From Nematostella vectensis (lineage: Eukaryota; Cnidaria; Anthozoa; Actiniaria; Edwardsiidae): a DNA stretch of 64,000 nucleotides. A model generated the notes under the pieces. That model was not told the origin of the DNA, did not search any database, and was given only the letters and a program-made list of their open reading frames with translations. The position numbers and the translations under genes are program-made. The first letter of the stretch is position 1. Each line of letters opens with the position of its first letter. Below, one piece after another: positions 20,901-32,454 of the stretch. The stretch is taken from positions 12,089,070-12,153,069 of the forward strand of contig NC_064038.1 of the NCBI RefSeq assembly GCF_932526225.1, read 5' to 3'.

Positions 20901-22029
20901 TTTCATTTTGTTTTTCGTTTTCTTTATTTTCTTTTTTCTTTTCCTTTTCTAGTACTTTTCTTTCACAACGAAGGGTTGTTCGAATAATTTTTATATGCTA
21001 ACATCCCCTAAAAAAGCGTTTATTTATTTAAAAAATATATATGCAAAGCGTTACAAGTTACAGAAATTGATGCTAGGGGCACAATTAAACTAGTTTTCCA
21101 TTACCGCAATTCTAGATACTTGATAATCATGGTGTACTCAAAAATAAATCTCTTAATGCAAATTGTTCGAACAAAACCAATTCTTCCTCTGCTATTTCTG
21201 TCCAAATTATAATTTCTTGTGTCAATCGTATTCTATATAGGATCTGAGCCAGCCTAAAAGGCAAAAACGAATGTATGTTATTTTTTATATTATCTCTGCT
21301 TCGACTTTTGTTTGGTAAGAACAATTAAGGTTAGTTTGTAAATTCTTTGTTTTTGAGGTGAAAATATATTTTTTCAGTTTGTTTTACATCACAACTAGTT
21401 TGCACGAATCCTAGAAGGTCCTTCCAATTAAAACTAGACATAAATAATAAATAAATTATAAGGAATAGTAAAAAAAGCAGAGAGTGCTAGGTTAGAGGTT
21501 CCATAACCTAACTGCTCTGGGAAAGAATGAACTTGGTGTTGCATAAAATTCACTTAACCTGACTGTACATAAATTGAAATGAAAAAAAGTTATTTATTTT
21601 CAGCAATATCAAACTTATCAAAGCAAGATGCTGCACCTCTACTTATGCTGCTGTGTCTTTGGTAAATAGCTCTCGATAAAAGCACTGATGGATAAGCAGT
21701 TCAAGTTATTATTACCCCCCCCCCCCCCCCCCCCCTTCTGTAAGGCAGCCACTTTACCAACGGATTACTGGAGTGTGTTGTTTTAAGTGGCCATAAAATT
21801 AAATGATTCTTTCAAAATAAATCTATGATAGAAATTAAAGGGGACAATAACATATTCAGAGGTAGTCTATATTACTTTTATTAATCAGCACGGTACCAAA
21901 AAGTGATCGCTGAGGCATCACTTTACTTCCCTTATATCTGAACTATATTATTGTTATTTACCAATAGAATTAGATTAGTCCTGACACTATTGTGTGAAGG
22001 CTATACAATTGTTATTTGAAATTGTTCTC
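20901..22029. other. Anonymous AT-rich sequence with a 21-C run
   Basis: A homopolymer of 21 C lies at 21715-21735. Pyrimidine-rich TTTTCTTT tracts lie near 20910-20955. No gene recognised; the frame at 21127-21324 (minus) has no known domain. Confidence 0.45.
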
Positions 22030-22262
22030 TTCTCTATAGACTAATTAACAAGGCTACCTCTATATCCTATCGCTTCATAGCCATGGCATATAGCCTTATT
22101 AGCAAGGTTAGCTGTATAGGGTAGATATATATATATATATACCCTAATAAAAAAGGCTAGCTCTAAAGCCTATCGTTATATAGCCAAGCCTATTAGCAAG
22201 GTTAGCTCTTAGCCTATCGCTATATAGCCAAGCCCAGCTATAAAGCCTAGATACATACCCTA
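22030..22262. repeat. Degenerate repeat with TTAGCAAGGTTAGCT motif
   Basis: AAGGCTA or AAGGTTAGCT, followed by a CCTATCG(C/T)TATATAGCC phrase, recurs about four times, with an (AT)n run at 22126-22140. Confidence 0.65.
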
Positions 22263-23082
22263 GGGAGGAGATATAACTACATAGCTTAGTTGGTAATGGC
22301 GGCGCGATAAGTTCAAAGAGAAAGTGAGCTGTCATCATCAATCATGTCTCATACCAACATCACAACATTGGCCGTAACTATGCAGGTTTTCGAACAATGG
22401 AATCGAGCGTTGTTTCACTCCCATCAAATTATATATAGAACCTAAATACGATGTTTGGTTCGGAGAGCGTTCGGGCTAGTCACGAACACTCAAGAGGCTA
22501 TGGTTACTCAGTAATGTTCAAATGTTTCGAGAGGCAGGAAACATTTTGCACAAAGGTTAGAGATATTTTATTCGCTGAATACAATATTCAGCGAATTGGG
22601 AATGCATTTTTGGTTATTTTAATAAAGTTTAACAAAGTATCCTAATTCCGGTGAGTATTTAAGAGTGGCTCGCTGCGCTTGAATCAAGCCGAGATATAGA
22701 GTGATAATTTTTCTTTCACTATAAAGCATGAAATAAAACCTAAGCAACATACAACTGCGAGTCTAGTATGTAGTCAATCACAGATAACAACACTGAAATA
22801 GAACATATGATACGTTTAATAATCACTTGCAAAATATTGTTATAGAATGGGTTGCTCACGTGTTGGCAGTTGACATTCTACGATAACTTCGTACAGACGC
22901 TAGAGCGAATTTCGATTATTTTGCAGCAAAATATAATGGCACTAACCCTGACAGGAGTTCCAAAATAAAATAAAAAACAGTAGAACGGCGCAGGAGCTGG
23001 ATATATTTTGAATAATACACAGTGTACTTCCATTCTCTGGCTATTTGATATAAATTGCGTTGCCATTGGATACGTAGGTAAA
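22263..23082. other. Anonymous sequence with one perfect hairpin
   Basis: At 22571-22595 TTCGCTGAATA and TATTCAGCGAA pair perfectly around a 3-base loop. Otherwise nothing recognised. The frames at 22451-22645 and 22878-23096 lack known domains. Confidence 0.5.
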
Positions 23083-23253
23083 GATTCAAGATTCAATTAT
23101 TTTATGCGGCACCTTTTGATCTTTGATTCACGGCCGTTGCTCCAAATACATTCATATTGGGAAAAAAATTAAAAATTTGTTTTCAATTATATTTCTAATT
23201 ACAATAAATTCTCTATCATCGTAGCTTGTAGCGATGTCATCATACGGTTCTCA

Positions 23254-24148
23254 TTACGAAGCACTTTCTCCTATTGTTGTTGCTTCCCAAACAAATTGAG
23301 CTATTTCTTTTTTGGTTGCACTCTCCTGTTTTAAACTAATCACCTTCAAATATGACATGGCAGGAAGCACCGCTTTTAGATTCGGTTTTGTTGCGGATTG
23401 AAAACCCCTATACATTTGTTCCCTCAATTCGCTATATGCCGGGCATTTTACCATGAAGTGTTCCTCGTCCTCGACTTCAAACAAGCATATTGGGCACATT
23501 CTTTGTTTAGGGGGAGTGTAGAGTTTTGTGTGACGTCCTGTTTCGGTAGCTAGTTTGTGGTTGCCTAGTCTAAGCTTTGTTAGCGCAATTCTGTGATTAA
23601 CATTTTTAATTTGTGAGAGATAATCTTCGTAATTGTGAACGCTCTTAAATTTCCTAAATGTTCTCATTTTGTTTTTATGTCGAAGGTATTTCCTTTCATC
23701 GTTATAAATTCCATTTAGGCAGATTTGTTGTTCTATATCTGTCAGTTTCTGTCTTATGATATTTATTTGTATTTGCGCGTCGAATGGGGTTGACCATATT
23801 TCTCCTAATCCCGGCGTGATTTAAAATATGTTTAATTTTGTTTGTCCAGAATTCTTTCTTTTCTCGTTATAACGTGTCACGCAACGCTTCATTGGAAAGT
23901 TTATTTTGGTCTGAATTTCTTAAAGCCCCCCCCCTCAATATTTCAATGCTCTACATTTAGCCTGGATTCGCAGTAGAAATCTTCCCACCTCCGCTCTTTC
24001 GCCCGACACGCATTTGAGCTGCAAATTTGTTTACCCCCAGAAGCCATCTAATAAATTGTGAGTGTACTACCTCGATGGGGTTTTTATCTACCTTGTCTTT
24101 GCAGTCTAACCCCCAAGTCTCACTGCCGTAAAGAAAAATTAGCGTCAT
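23254..24148 (-). pseudogene. Post-RT C-terminal region of the same LINE
   Basis: Starts with FLYGSETWG and EVVHSQFIRWLLGV, a region widely seen after RT in animal LINEs. After a broken middle it ends in a 137-codon intact frame (23254-23667) with RIALTKLRLGNHKLATETGR followed by CPIC, EDEEHF and KCPAY. The spacing C-x2-C ... H-x-x-x-x-C suggests a zinc-binding knuckle. A stop at 23254 is close to the usual C-terminus, followed by the short 3' UTR. Confidence 0.85.
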
Positions 24149-24483
24149 TAAGGCGTCAAATAATTTTAGTCTGAGGGTACATTGGTTCGAAAATGGTTAC
24201 CCATTTCGTTTCTCAGTTTATATAGAGCCTTTAGGGCTACTTTTTCATTTCTTGTTTGGCTAAGCTAAAATTTTCGAATGCGCAGAAATGAGCGCCCAGG
24301 TATTTATATGACTTCACATTCTCAATTAGATTATGTTTATAACTGAATATGTAGTTTTTAGGATTTATCCGCAATTATTAAAGATTAGTACTTTGGTTTT
24401 GTCTACGGATCAACGGAAAGCTCACTCTTGTCGCAATAGTCACCTAGGACATCAAGGTAGCTTTGTAACCCTTTTGCTGATCT

Positions 24484-25290
24484 TGAGCATATTACCAGAT
24501 CATCTGCGTATAGCATACATGCATTGTGTATCTCACAGTCATCCCGATTTTTATCGTTGATATTTTTTTTCTGGCAGGCTACTTAGGTAGAAGTTGAATA
24601 GAGTTGGAGAAAACATACACCCCTGTTTCACTCTTTTGTAACATCTGAATGCCGTCGTCACAAAACTGTCTAATTTTACTGAGTATTTATCATTTGCATA
24701 CATTGAAATTAGTACGTCAAGGAAACGACCTGCTATTCCTGCCAATTCCAGTCTTTTGAAAAGTTTATTTTTGGGTACACTGTCAAATGCTTTGCTGAAA
24801 CCGACGTAGCAAGCAAAAAGGATATTATCCGCTTTTTTGGTTTTGACTTCACATATTTATCAATTAAAATTTTGATCACAAAAATGCTATCTACGGTCCC
24901 GTGTTTTTTTTTTTTTTTCTAAAACCACATTGTTCTGGTTTAAGTGTGCCTTTATTCACCAAAAAAACTATATAATCTTTTGTTCAGGATCGCGTTCAAA
25001 ACTTTCTCTGTGGCTGACAGTAAAGTTATGCCTCTGTAATTTTCAGGCTTAGAGAGATCGTCTTTCTTGTAAATTGGCACAATTAGACCAAAGCTCCATA
25101 TAGACGGGTATACCCCCCTTGCTAATATCCAATTAAATAAAATTCTTAGTGGATTTTTCAATGCCACCTTACCGCATTCTAGGACTTCATTTAAAACATT
25201 GTTTGCACCCGGGGCCTTCAGCGATTTTAATTCGTCTATTGCTGTTGTTATTTCTTTTCCTGAGATTTGAAAGTCTAAAGGCCCGACGGT
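24484..25290 (-). pseudogene. Reverse transcriptase domain of the minus-strand LINE
   Basis: Contains RT blocks in the correct order: the SLKAPG entry motif, IYKKDDLSKPENYRGITLLS, domain B VKQGC, and the YADD polymerase site with both metal-binding aspartates intact. The blocks lie in at least three different frames, with breaks near 24950, 24740 and 24550 (an eight-T run near 24560 is one likely indel site). RT would copy LINE RNA at a nicked target in the nucleus; this copy cannot make a full protein. Confidence 0.9.
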
Positions 25291-25398
25291 GTCGGATGGC
25301 TATTTTGGGCATTCTTCGCCTGACCGTTGCCCCGAAATTTACCTGCTTTTTCAATCCTATTTTTTGGTATCTTTATTTTTCCTATATTGAGAAGATTC

Positions 25399-25598
25399 NN
25401 NNNNNNNNNNNNNNNNNNNNNNNNNNNNNNNNNNNNNNNNNNNNNNNNNNNNNNNNNNNNNNNNNNNNNNNNNNNNNNNNNNNNNNNNNNNNNNNNNNNN
25501 NNNNNNNNNNNNNNNNNNNNNNNNNNNNNNNNNNNNNNNNNNNNNNNNNNNNNNNNNNNNNNNNNNNNNNNNNNNNNNNNNNNNNNNNNNNNNNNNNN
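25399..25598. other. Assembly gap, exactly 200 N
   Basis: 200 consecutive N. A round number suggests a placeholder inserted by scaffolding, not a measured gap. The left side is inside a LINE; the right side starts inside a GT-rich microsatellite that occurs in full at 50280-50312. Confidence 0.97.
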
Positions 25599-25673
25599 GT
25601 GTGTGCGTGCGCCGAACCGTGTTTAGGAGGACCGGTATTTGGATAAACACCAACGTTCAGAGGACCACCGTAT

Positions 25674-25702
25674 TTACGAGGACCGACCTCCGGTCCTCGT
25701 AA
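25674..25702. repeat. Perfect 12-bp-arm hairpin TTACGAGGACCG
   Basis: TTACGAGGACCG, a five-base loop ACCTC, then CGGTCCTCGTAA. It belongs to a cluster of GGTCCTCGTAA words in both orientations between here and 25830. The same hairpin is at 50381-50409. Confidence 0.9.
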
Positions 25703-26248
25703 CGCTTTTTGTCTAGAACACCGTAAAACGTCGTGCAATGATATCCTAGAGGCTTTTTAAAGTGGTCCTCGTAAACCACCCTGGGCATGATTTGTAAGTG
25801 TGCATGATTTTGGTCCTTCTAAACCACCTTCCGTTAGCTTTTTACTTTTTATTGCTTTTTTCAGTCATACTCTAGGAATCTTAGGTTTTGAGGCTATCTC
25901 ACATATTATCAAGGAATAACAATTACAAAAAAGTTGTTTCTTCTAGTTTACACTCTTCTTTTTTTTTAGCCCCACACACACTTTTTTCAGTGGTCTTCCT
26001 AATGTTGGTGAAAAAACATGTCGTAGCAACGTCGGTGAAAAAACTTGTTATATTTTAATCAAATGCAAGTAGGGAATTAAATGACACTATATAGTTGTTT
26101 TGTTCGTTTATTAGAATTGCAACAAATAAATCAATTCTATCACACTTTTCTTACAGTAATCAATAGAGAGGTTTCCACAAACCCATAAAATATACCTCAG
26201 CGTATTATCTTCTCATTTTCATCTTCTTTTGACAACGACAAGAAATTA

Positions 26249-26448
26249 CAGTAAATATTGGAAAATTCGCGGGTCTTGGGTTCCAAGGTTTAAATCCGCG
26301 ATTTAAACCTTCAGCGGGATTTTTGTAGTTATTTTGGTAAATTAGTAGTATTTGGGGGTCAAAAAAAAAACCTTGGGGTCCAAGACCTGACCGCGAATTT
26401 TTTTAGTGTTCGCGAATTTTCCGGTCGCGAATTTTCCAACATTCACTG
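26249..26448. mobile_element. 200-bp MITE flanked by TA (copy 1)
   Basis: Begins CAGTAAATATTGGAAAATTC and ends with the near-complement of that sequence, ...CGAATTTTCCAACATTCACTG, flanked by TA on each side (26247-26248 and 26449-26450). CGCGAATTTT words recur inside. The CAGT..A terminus and TA duplication suggest the Tc1/mariner-pogo group; there is no transposase. The second copy was carried with the block duplication. Confidence 0.85.
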
Positions 26449-26514
26449 TATCATTTGCTTGACAGGGTTATTGTAACAATTCCAAAATCGTTATTGAATA
26501 CATTATTTTAAGCT

Positions 26515-29500
26515 CCTTATCCTCTGTACATTACATCCATGCTAATCAAATCTGAGCTAAGCCCCTTATCAACTTTATATTAGACAACATTAATCAAAAT
26601 GAGGAAAGCCCTTCAGCACTGCACATGAGGCCAATGCTAATCAAACTGAGCTAAGCCCCTTATAAACCGTTTATTTGACTAACACCAACCAAAATATCCG
26701 CCCCATATCCACTCTACACCACATAAATGATAATCAAACTGAGCTGAGGCCCCTATCTACTGTACATCAGACCAATGATCATCAAACTGAAGTAAGCACC
26801 TTATCTAGTGCATTTAGACACGCTAATGAAACAAAGCAAAGCCCCTCCTTCACAGTACAGAAGACTGATGCTAATCAAACTTAGCTATGCCCCTTATCAA
26901 TTGTACATGAAACCCTTATTCAACAGAGCTGAGCCCCTTATCCAATAATAATCAAACTGATTTAAGCCCCTTGTATATTAGACTAAAACTACTCAAAGAA
27001 AAGACCCATATCCCTTCGACACCTGACCAATTAAATTCAGACTGAGCTGTGCCACTTATCCACTGTACGACAAACAAATTATAATCAAACTGTACAAAGC
27101 GACTTATTTACTTGAAAACAAGCCAATAATAATCAAACTGAACTAAGCAACTTATCCACCACACACCAAACTGATTCTAATCAAACAAAGCTCAGTCTGT
27201 TATCCACAGTACACGAGAGCTAAACTAACTCAACTGAGCTAAGGCCCTTATCCACCGTACATCAAATTGAACTAAGTTACTTATACATCGCATGCTAATC
27301 AAACTAAACTACAATGTTTGCCCCTTATCCAATATACACAAGACTTAGCTAGGGCTCCTTATCCACTGTACAAATTACCAACGCTAATTCAACAGAGCTA
27401 AGCCCCTTGTCTACTGTTCTTCATACAAATAATAAACAAACTGAATTAAGCCCGCCTATCCGCTGTTTATATGACCGGCTCCAACAAAACTGCTCTAAGC
27501 TCCTCAGCACTGCACAAGCAGCCAATGCTTCTTAAACTGAGCATAGCCCATTACTCCCCGCACACCAAAATGACGCTAAGCAAACTGAGCCAAGCCCCTT
27601 ATCCACCGCACATCAAACTGGTGCTAAGCAAACTGAGCTAAGCCCCTTATCCACCGCACACCAAAATGACACTAAGCAAACTGAACTAAGCCCCTTATCC
27701 ACCACACACAAAACTGGTGCTAAGCAAACTGAGCTAAACCCCCTTAAAATCCACTGCACACCAAACTGACACTAAGCAAACTGAACTACGCCCCTTATCC
27801 ACTGCACATACTGATGCTTGTCAAACTGGGCCATTTCCTTTATCCAATATACACAGACCAATACTAATCAAACTGAACTAAGCCTTATATTCACTGTACA
27901 CAAGACCAACTCTAATACAACTGAGCTTAGCACTTTATCCATTGCACACCAGACTGATGCAACACAAGACCAGCACTAACTCATTTAAGCTAAGCCCTCA
28001 CCACAGCACACCAGACCGCAGACAAATGCTAATCAAACTAATAAAGTACCTTAACCTCTGTACATCAAATTAAACTTTACCACTTATCCATCACACACCA
28101 GACTGATGCCAATCAAAGTGAGTTAAGCCCCTCAAACACTGTACACAAGACCAACACTGACTCATCTGAGCCAGGGCCCTCAACACAGCACACCAGGCAA
28201 ATGATAATCAAACTGAGCTAAGCCCCGTATCCACTGTAAACCAATATGAGGTAAGCCCCATCTGCTCTACAACAAACCAATGATAATCAAACTGAGTTAT
28301 CAAAACAATAATAACCAAACTGAACTTAACACCTTATCCACTGTACACCAGACCAATGATAGTCTAATTCCCTTATCAACTCTACATCAAACAAATATTA
28401 ATCAAACTGAACTAAGCACCTTATCTAATGCATTTAGACAAACACGAATGAAACCGAGCAAAGCCTCTTATCCACCACACACAAGACTGATGCTATTCCA
28501 ACTGAGCTTAAAAGCCCCTTATTCACCACACACCATACTGATGCTATTCAAACTGTGTTTAAGCCCCTTATTCACCACACACCATACTGATGCTATTCAA
28601 ACTGTGTTTAAGCCCCTTATACACCACAAACCATACTGATGCAATTCAAACTGGGTCTAAGCCCCTTATACACCACACACTATACTGATGCTATTCCAAC
28701 TGAGCTTAAGCCCCTTTTTCACTACACACCATACTGATGCTATTCCAACTGAGCTTAAGCCCCTTATTCACCACACACCATACTGATGTTATTCCAACTG
28801 AGCCCCTTATTCACCACACACCATACTGATGTTATTCAAACTGAGCTTAAGCCCCTTATTCACCACACACTATACTGATGCTATTCAAACTGAGCTTAAG
28901 CCCCTTATTCACTACACACCATACTGATGCTATTCAAACTGAGCTTAAGCCTGTTATTCACTACACACCATACACCAGATGCTAAGCCCCTTATTTACTT
29001 CACACCATACTGATGCTATTCAAACTGAGTTTAAGCCCCTTATTCACTACACACCATACTGGTGCTATTCAAACTGAGTTTAAGCCCCTTATTCACCACA
29101 CACTATACTGATGCTATTCCAACTGAGCTTAAGCCCCTTATACACCACACACCATACTGATGCTATTCCAACTGAGCTTAAGCCCCTTATTCACCACACA
29201 CCATACTGATGTTATTCCAACTGAGCCCCTTATTCACCACACACCATACTGATGTTATTCAAACTGAGCTTAAGCCCCTTATTCACCACACACTATACTG
29301 ATGCTATTCAAACTGAGCTTAAGCCCCTTATTCACTACACACCATACTGATGCTATTCAAACTGAGCTTAAGCCTGTTATTCACTACACACCATACACCA
29401 GATGCTAAGCCCCTTATTTACTTCACACCATACTGATGCTATTCAAACTGAGTTTAAGCCCCTTATTCACTACACACCATACTGGTGCTATTCAAACTGA

Positions 29501-31205
29501 GTTTAAGCCCCTTATTCACCACACACTATACTGATGCTATTCCAACTGAGCTTAAGCCCCTTATACACCACACACCATACTGATGCTATTCCAACTGAGC
29601 TTAAGCCCCTTATACACCACACACCATACTGATGCTATTCAAACTGAGCTTAAGCCCCTTATTCACCACACACCATACTGATGTTATTCTAACTGAGCTT
29701 AAGCCCCTTATACACCACACACTATACTGGTGCTTAATCAAACTGGGCTTACTTATTCACTACACACCATACTGATGCTATTCAAACTGAGCTTAAGCCA
29801 CTTATTCACTACACACCATACTGATGTTATTCAATCTGAGCTTAAGCCCCCATTCACTACACACCATACTGATGCTATTTAAACTGAGCTTAAGCCCCTT
29901 ATACACCACACACTATACTGGTGCTATTCCAACTGAGCTCAAGCCCCTTATTCACCACACACCATACTGATGCTATTCAAACTGAGCTTAAGCCCCTTAT
30001 ACACCACACACCATACTGATGCTATCCAAACTGAGCTTAAGCCCCTTATTCACCACACACCATACTGATGCTATCCCAACTGAGCTTAAGCCCCTTATTC
30101 ACTACACACCATACTGGTGCTATTCAAACTGAGCTTAAGCCCCTTATTCACACCACACACCATAATGATGCTATGCAAATGTTATGACACTGAATTAAGC
30201 CCTTATCCCCTGTAAACTAGACGAACACTAACTCATCTGAGCTATGCCCCACCAGAACCTAGTGTTTAGAATTAAGCCCCTATCCACTGTTCATCATCAG
30301 ACTAATAATAATCAAAACAAGTTAAGCTCTTATCCACTGTTTATACGATCAGCTCTAATAAAAATGAGCTAAGCCCCTCAGCACTGTATAAAGGCCAATG
30401 CTAAGCAAACTGAGCTGACTCCCTTATTCACTGTACAGAATTGAAATGCACAACACACCAGATACTGATGTCCAAAACACACCAGATTCTGGTGCCTATC
30501 AAACTGAACCAGGCCATATCAACTGTACATAAGACTGAGCCAAGCACGTTTTCCATCAAATTGGACTTAAGCCAGTTATCATCAGACTGATGCCTCCAGT
30601 TATATCATCAAACTGAGCTAAGCCCCTTGTACACAAGACAATCCTAATTCAACTGAGCTTAGCCCCTAGCCAACACACAAGGGGCCAATGCTAATCAAAC
30701 TGAGCTACAAGTGCACTTTACATCAAATTGAACTCAGCCAGTTATCCATTACACACCAGACAAATGCTAATCAAACTGAGCTAGTATATGGGAACAATAA
30801 TAATCAAACTGACTAGGTCCCTCATCAACCACACACCAGACTGATGCTAAGCATACTGAACTAAACCCCCTATTGTACACAAGACTGAGCTAATCACCTT
30901 TTCCACTGTAAACCAGACCAATCCTAATTCAACTGTCCATGGCCCCTTATCCAATAATAATCAAAATGGAATTATGCACCGCACACCAGACCAATGCTAA
31001 GAAAACTGAGCTGAGCGCCTAATCCATTGTACATAAGACCAATGCTATTCAAACTTGGCTAATCCATATATTCACTGTACATGAGACCAATGCTATTCAA
31101 ACTGGGCTAATCCTTATAATCACTGTAGTTGAACCCCATATCTGCTGTACAGGTGACCAATGCTAATCAAACTGAGTTGAGCCTCTTATCCACCACACAC
31201 CAGGC
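26515..31205 (+). repeat. 48/49-bp satellite array, copy 1
   Basis: About 95 units. The outer parts have diverged 48-bp units of the type AAGCCCCTTATCCACTGTAC + ACCAGACCAATGCTAATCAA + ACTGAGCT. The middle (about 28490-30170) has much more uniform 49-bp units containing TTCACCACACACCATACTGA and TGCTATTCAAACTGAGCTT. Freshly expanded units in the centre and old units at the edges is the pattern expected of satellite growth by unequal exchange. When units are 48 bp the plus strand reads as a 16-residue repeat with NQTEL (for example at 26675-26884 and 28280-28639), but the 49-bp units break it. I see no gene. Confidence 0.95.
28680..29525 (+). repeat. Internal 423-bp tandem duplication in the satellite
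   Basis: A stretch that includes a short unit lacking GCTTAA (CAACTGAGCCCCTTATTCAC) and an irregular CACCATACACCAGATGCTAA unit recurs 423 bp later with the same irregularities. This shows duplication of a multi-unit segment of the 49-bp array. Confidence 0.85.
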
Positions 31206-31956
31206 AGGGCAGTAGAAGTGATTATTTAACCTGAAAAGGAAAAAAATAATAAAAGTAACTGTTATTGATTAAGCGCCTTTTTGTAGAGGTTATATACAGT
31301 AAAAAAGAACATGCAAAACAACAGACAGGTGATACAACTATTGCAGGTAGACTGGGCAATTCCACATGAGATATGCAATATCAAGATTTTTTCAAATTAC
31401 ATTGAGCCTTCCAAACCATTGAGCCTTATGAAAATGATAAAATATTGAGAATTTGGGTTCACGCCCATTTCACAGGGCTCACTGAAAAAGGGGCTTGTGC
31501 CTTGGATTGAAAAAAAATCCAGATTTCTCACTTGTTTCCGCATAAGGACACATTATTGTGGACATTACTTAATGTCCACAACGTTGACATATTTAAGTTT
31601 AATTTAGGAAAAAAGCTTCACATAAATGTGAAGAATCATTAAAATTAATCTTTTAGATACATGCATCTTTTATGTAAAAAATAAAAATTGAGAATATCTA
31701 TCCTACTTATATCATATTTTTTTTTTTCAAAAAGAAAGGTTGATTTTTATGTTATCTCTGCAATACTTCTATTTCAATGAATAAAACAAACTGGATGTCA
31801 TTTTTTGGGGGAAAGCTACAGTACGACTTTTGCAGTGAATGGTATGAGAAGCAATTTAAAGTAGAATTAGAAACAAATCTCAATTTTTGTCTTTGGATGT
31901 GATGCACAACAATCATGAACAAAAAGAATGTAAACATCATGGAAATCGTCATTCTC
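31206..31956. other. Anonymous sequence with two small hairpins (copy 1)
   Basis: TTGTGGACATTA pairs with TAATGTCCACAA near 31553-31580, and CTTCACA with TGTGAAG near 31616-31633. No gene recognised. Present again at 58684-59412. Confidence 0.5.
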
Positions 31957-31962
31957 CATACA

Positions 31963-32448
31963 CGGAGCTTCTGGAATTACGCAAAAAAAACCCTCAAAAT
32001 TACTGGGATTCTTTACTAAATTATGCGCTAAATTACACGGAATATCAACTGTTACGCCCTGTTACAACTACATTTTGTACCGAAGGAAAGCACGAAATAA
32101 CTTGAAAAGGTGATTTTTTTGTGTGAAAATAGGCAAGTTTTCATTGGCTCCTAGCTACCAGCCTATAAAAAAAGGTATTTTATTATTAGTCCTAGGCCTT
32201 CGCAGTTTAGCAAAGAGCACCTAGTCATTTTATTTTTTTTCGAAATTCCGTTCGAAACATCGCACTCTTACGAAGAATATCTCTCTTTTTTTACGAGAAA
32301 TAGAGATAAGAACCCATCAGCTGTGCAATTAAATGTTTTGTCTTTCAAAATTTATCCAAATTATGTGGGATTACGTGGAAACTTGTGGATTACGCGGAAA
32401 AAGCCAAATTACGCGCTTCCGCACAAGCGCGTAATTCCAGAAGCCCTG
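31963..32448. mobile_element. hAT-like MITE, 486 bp (copy 1)
   Basis: Left end CGGAGCTTCTGGAATTACGC and right end GCGTAATTCCAGAAGCCCTG form 20-bp terminal inverted repeats (canonical CAGGGCTTCTGG...). It is flanked by CATACA at 31957-31962 and 32449-32454. Sub-terminal TTACGCGG or TTACGTGG words repeat near the right end. CAGGG/CAGAG termini point to the hAT superfamily; a 6-bp target duplication is shorter than the usual 8. No transposase. Confidence 0.8.
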
Positions 32449-32454
32449 CATACA

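Larger units (their letters stand above)
23083..25398 (-). mobile_element. Jockey-superfamily-like LINE, 5' part lost at the gap
   Basis: On the minus strand, reading from 25398: EITTAIDELKSLKAPG near 25240; VPIYKKDD and PENYRGITLLSATEK near 25050 (RT domains 1-2); RVKQGCMFSPTLFN near 24610 (domain B); LYADDLVICS near 24500 (catalytic YADD at 24499-24510); FLYGSETWG near 24140; and a C-terminal cysteine-histidine segment near 23500. The 3' end near 23085 shows TTGAATCTTGAATC, a short tail repeat typical of CR1/L2-related LINEs. Many stops and frameshifts occur between these islands. The group is close to L2, CR1 or Rex1; I cannot choose among them. The element runs into the N gap, so its 5' extent is unknown. 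Confidence 0.9.

Noticed and set aside
25149-25738. Frames of 98-165 codons across the gap
   Set aside because: Most residues are undefined because they translate N.
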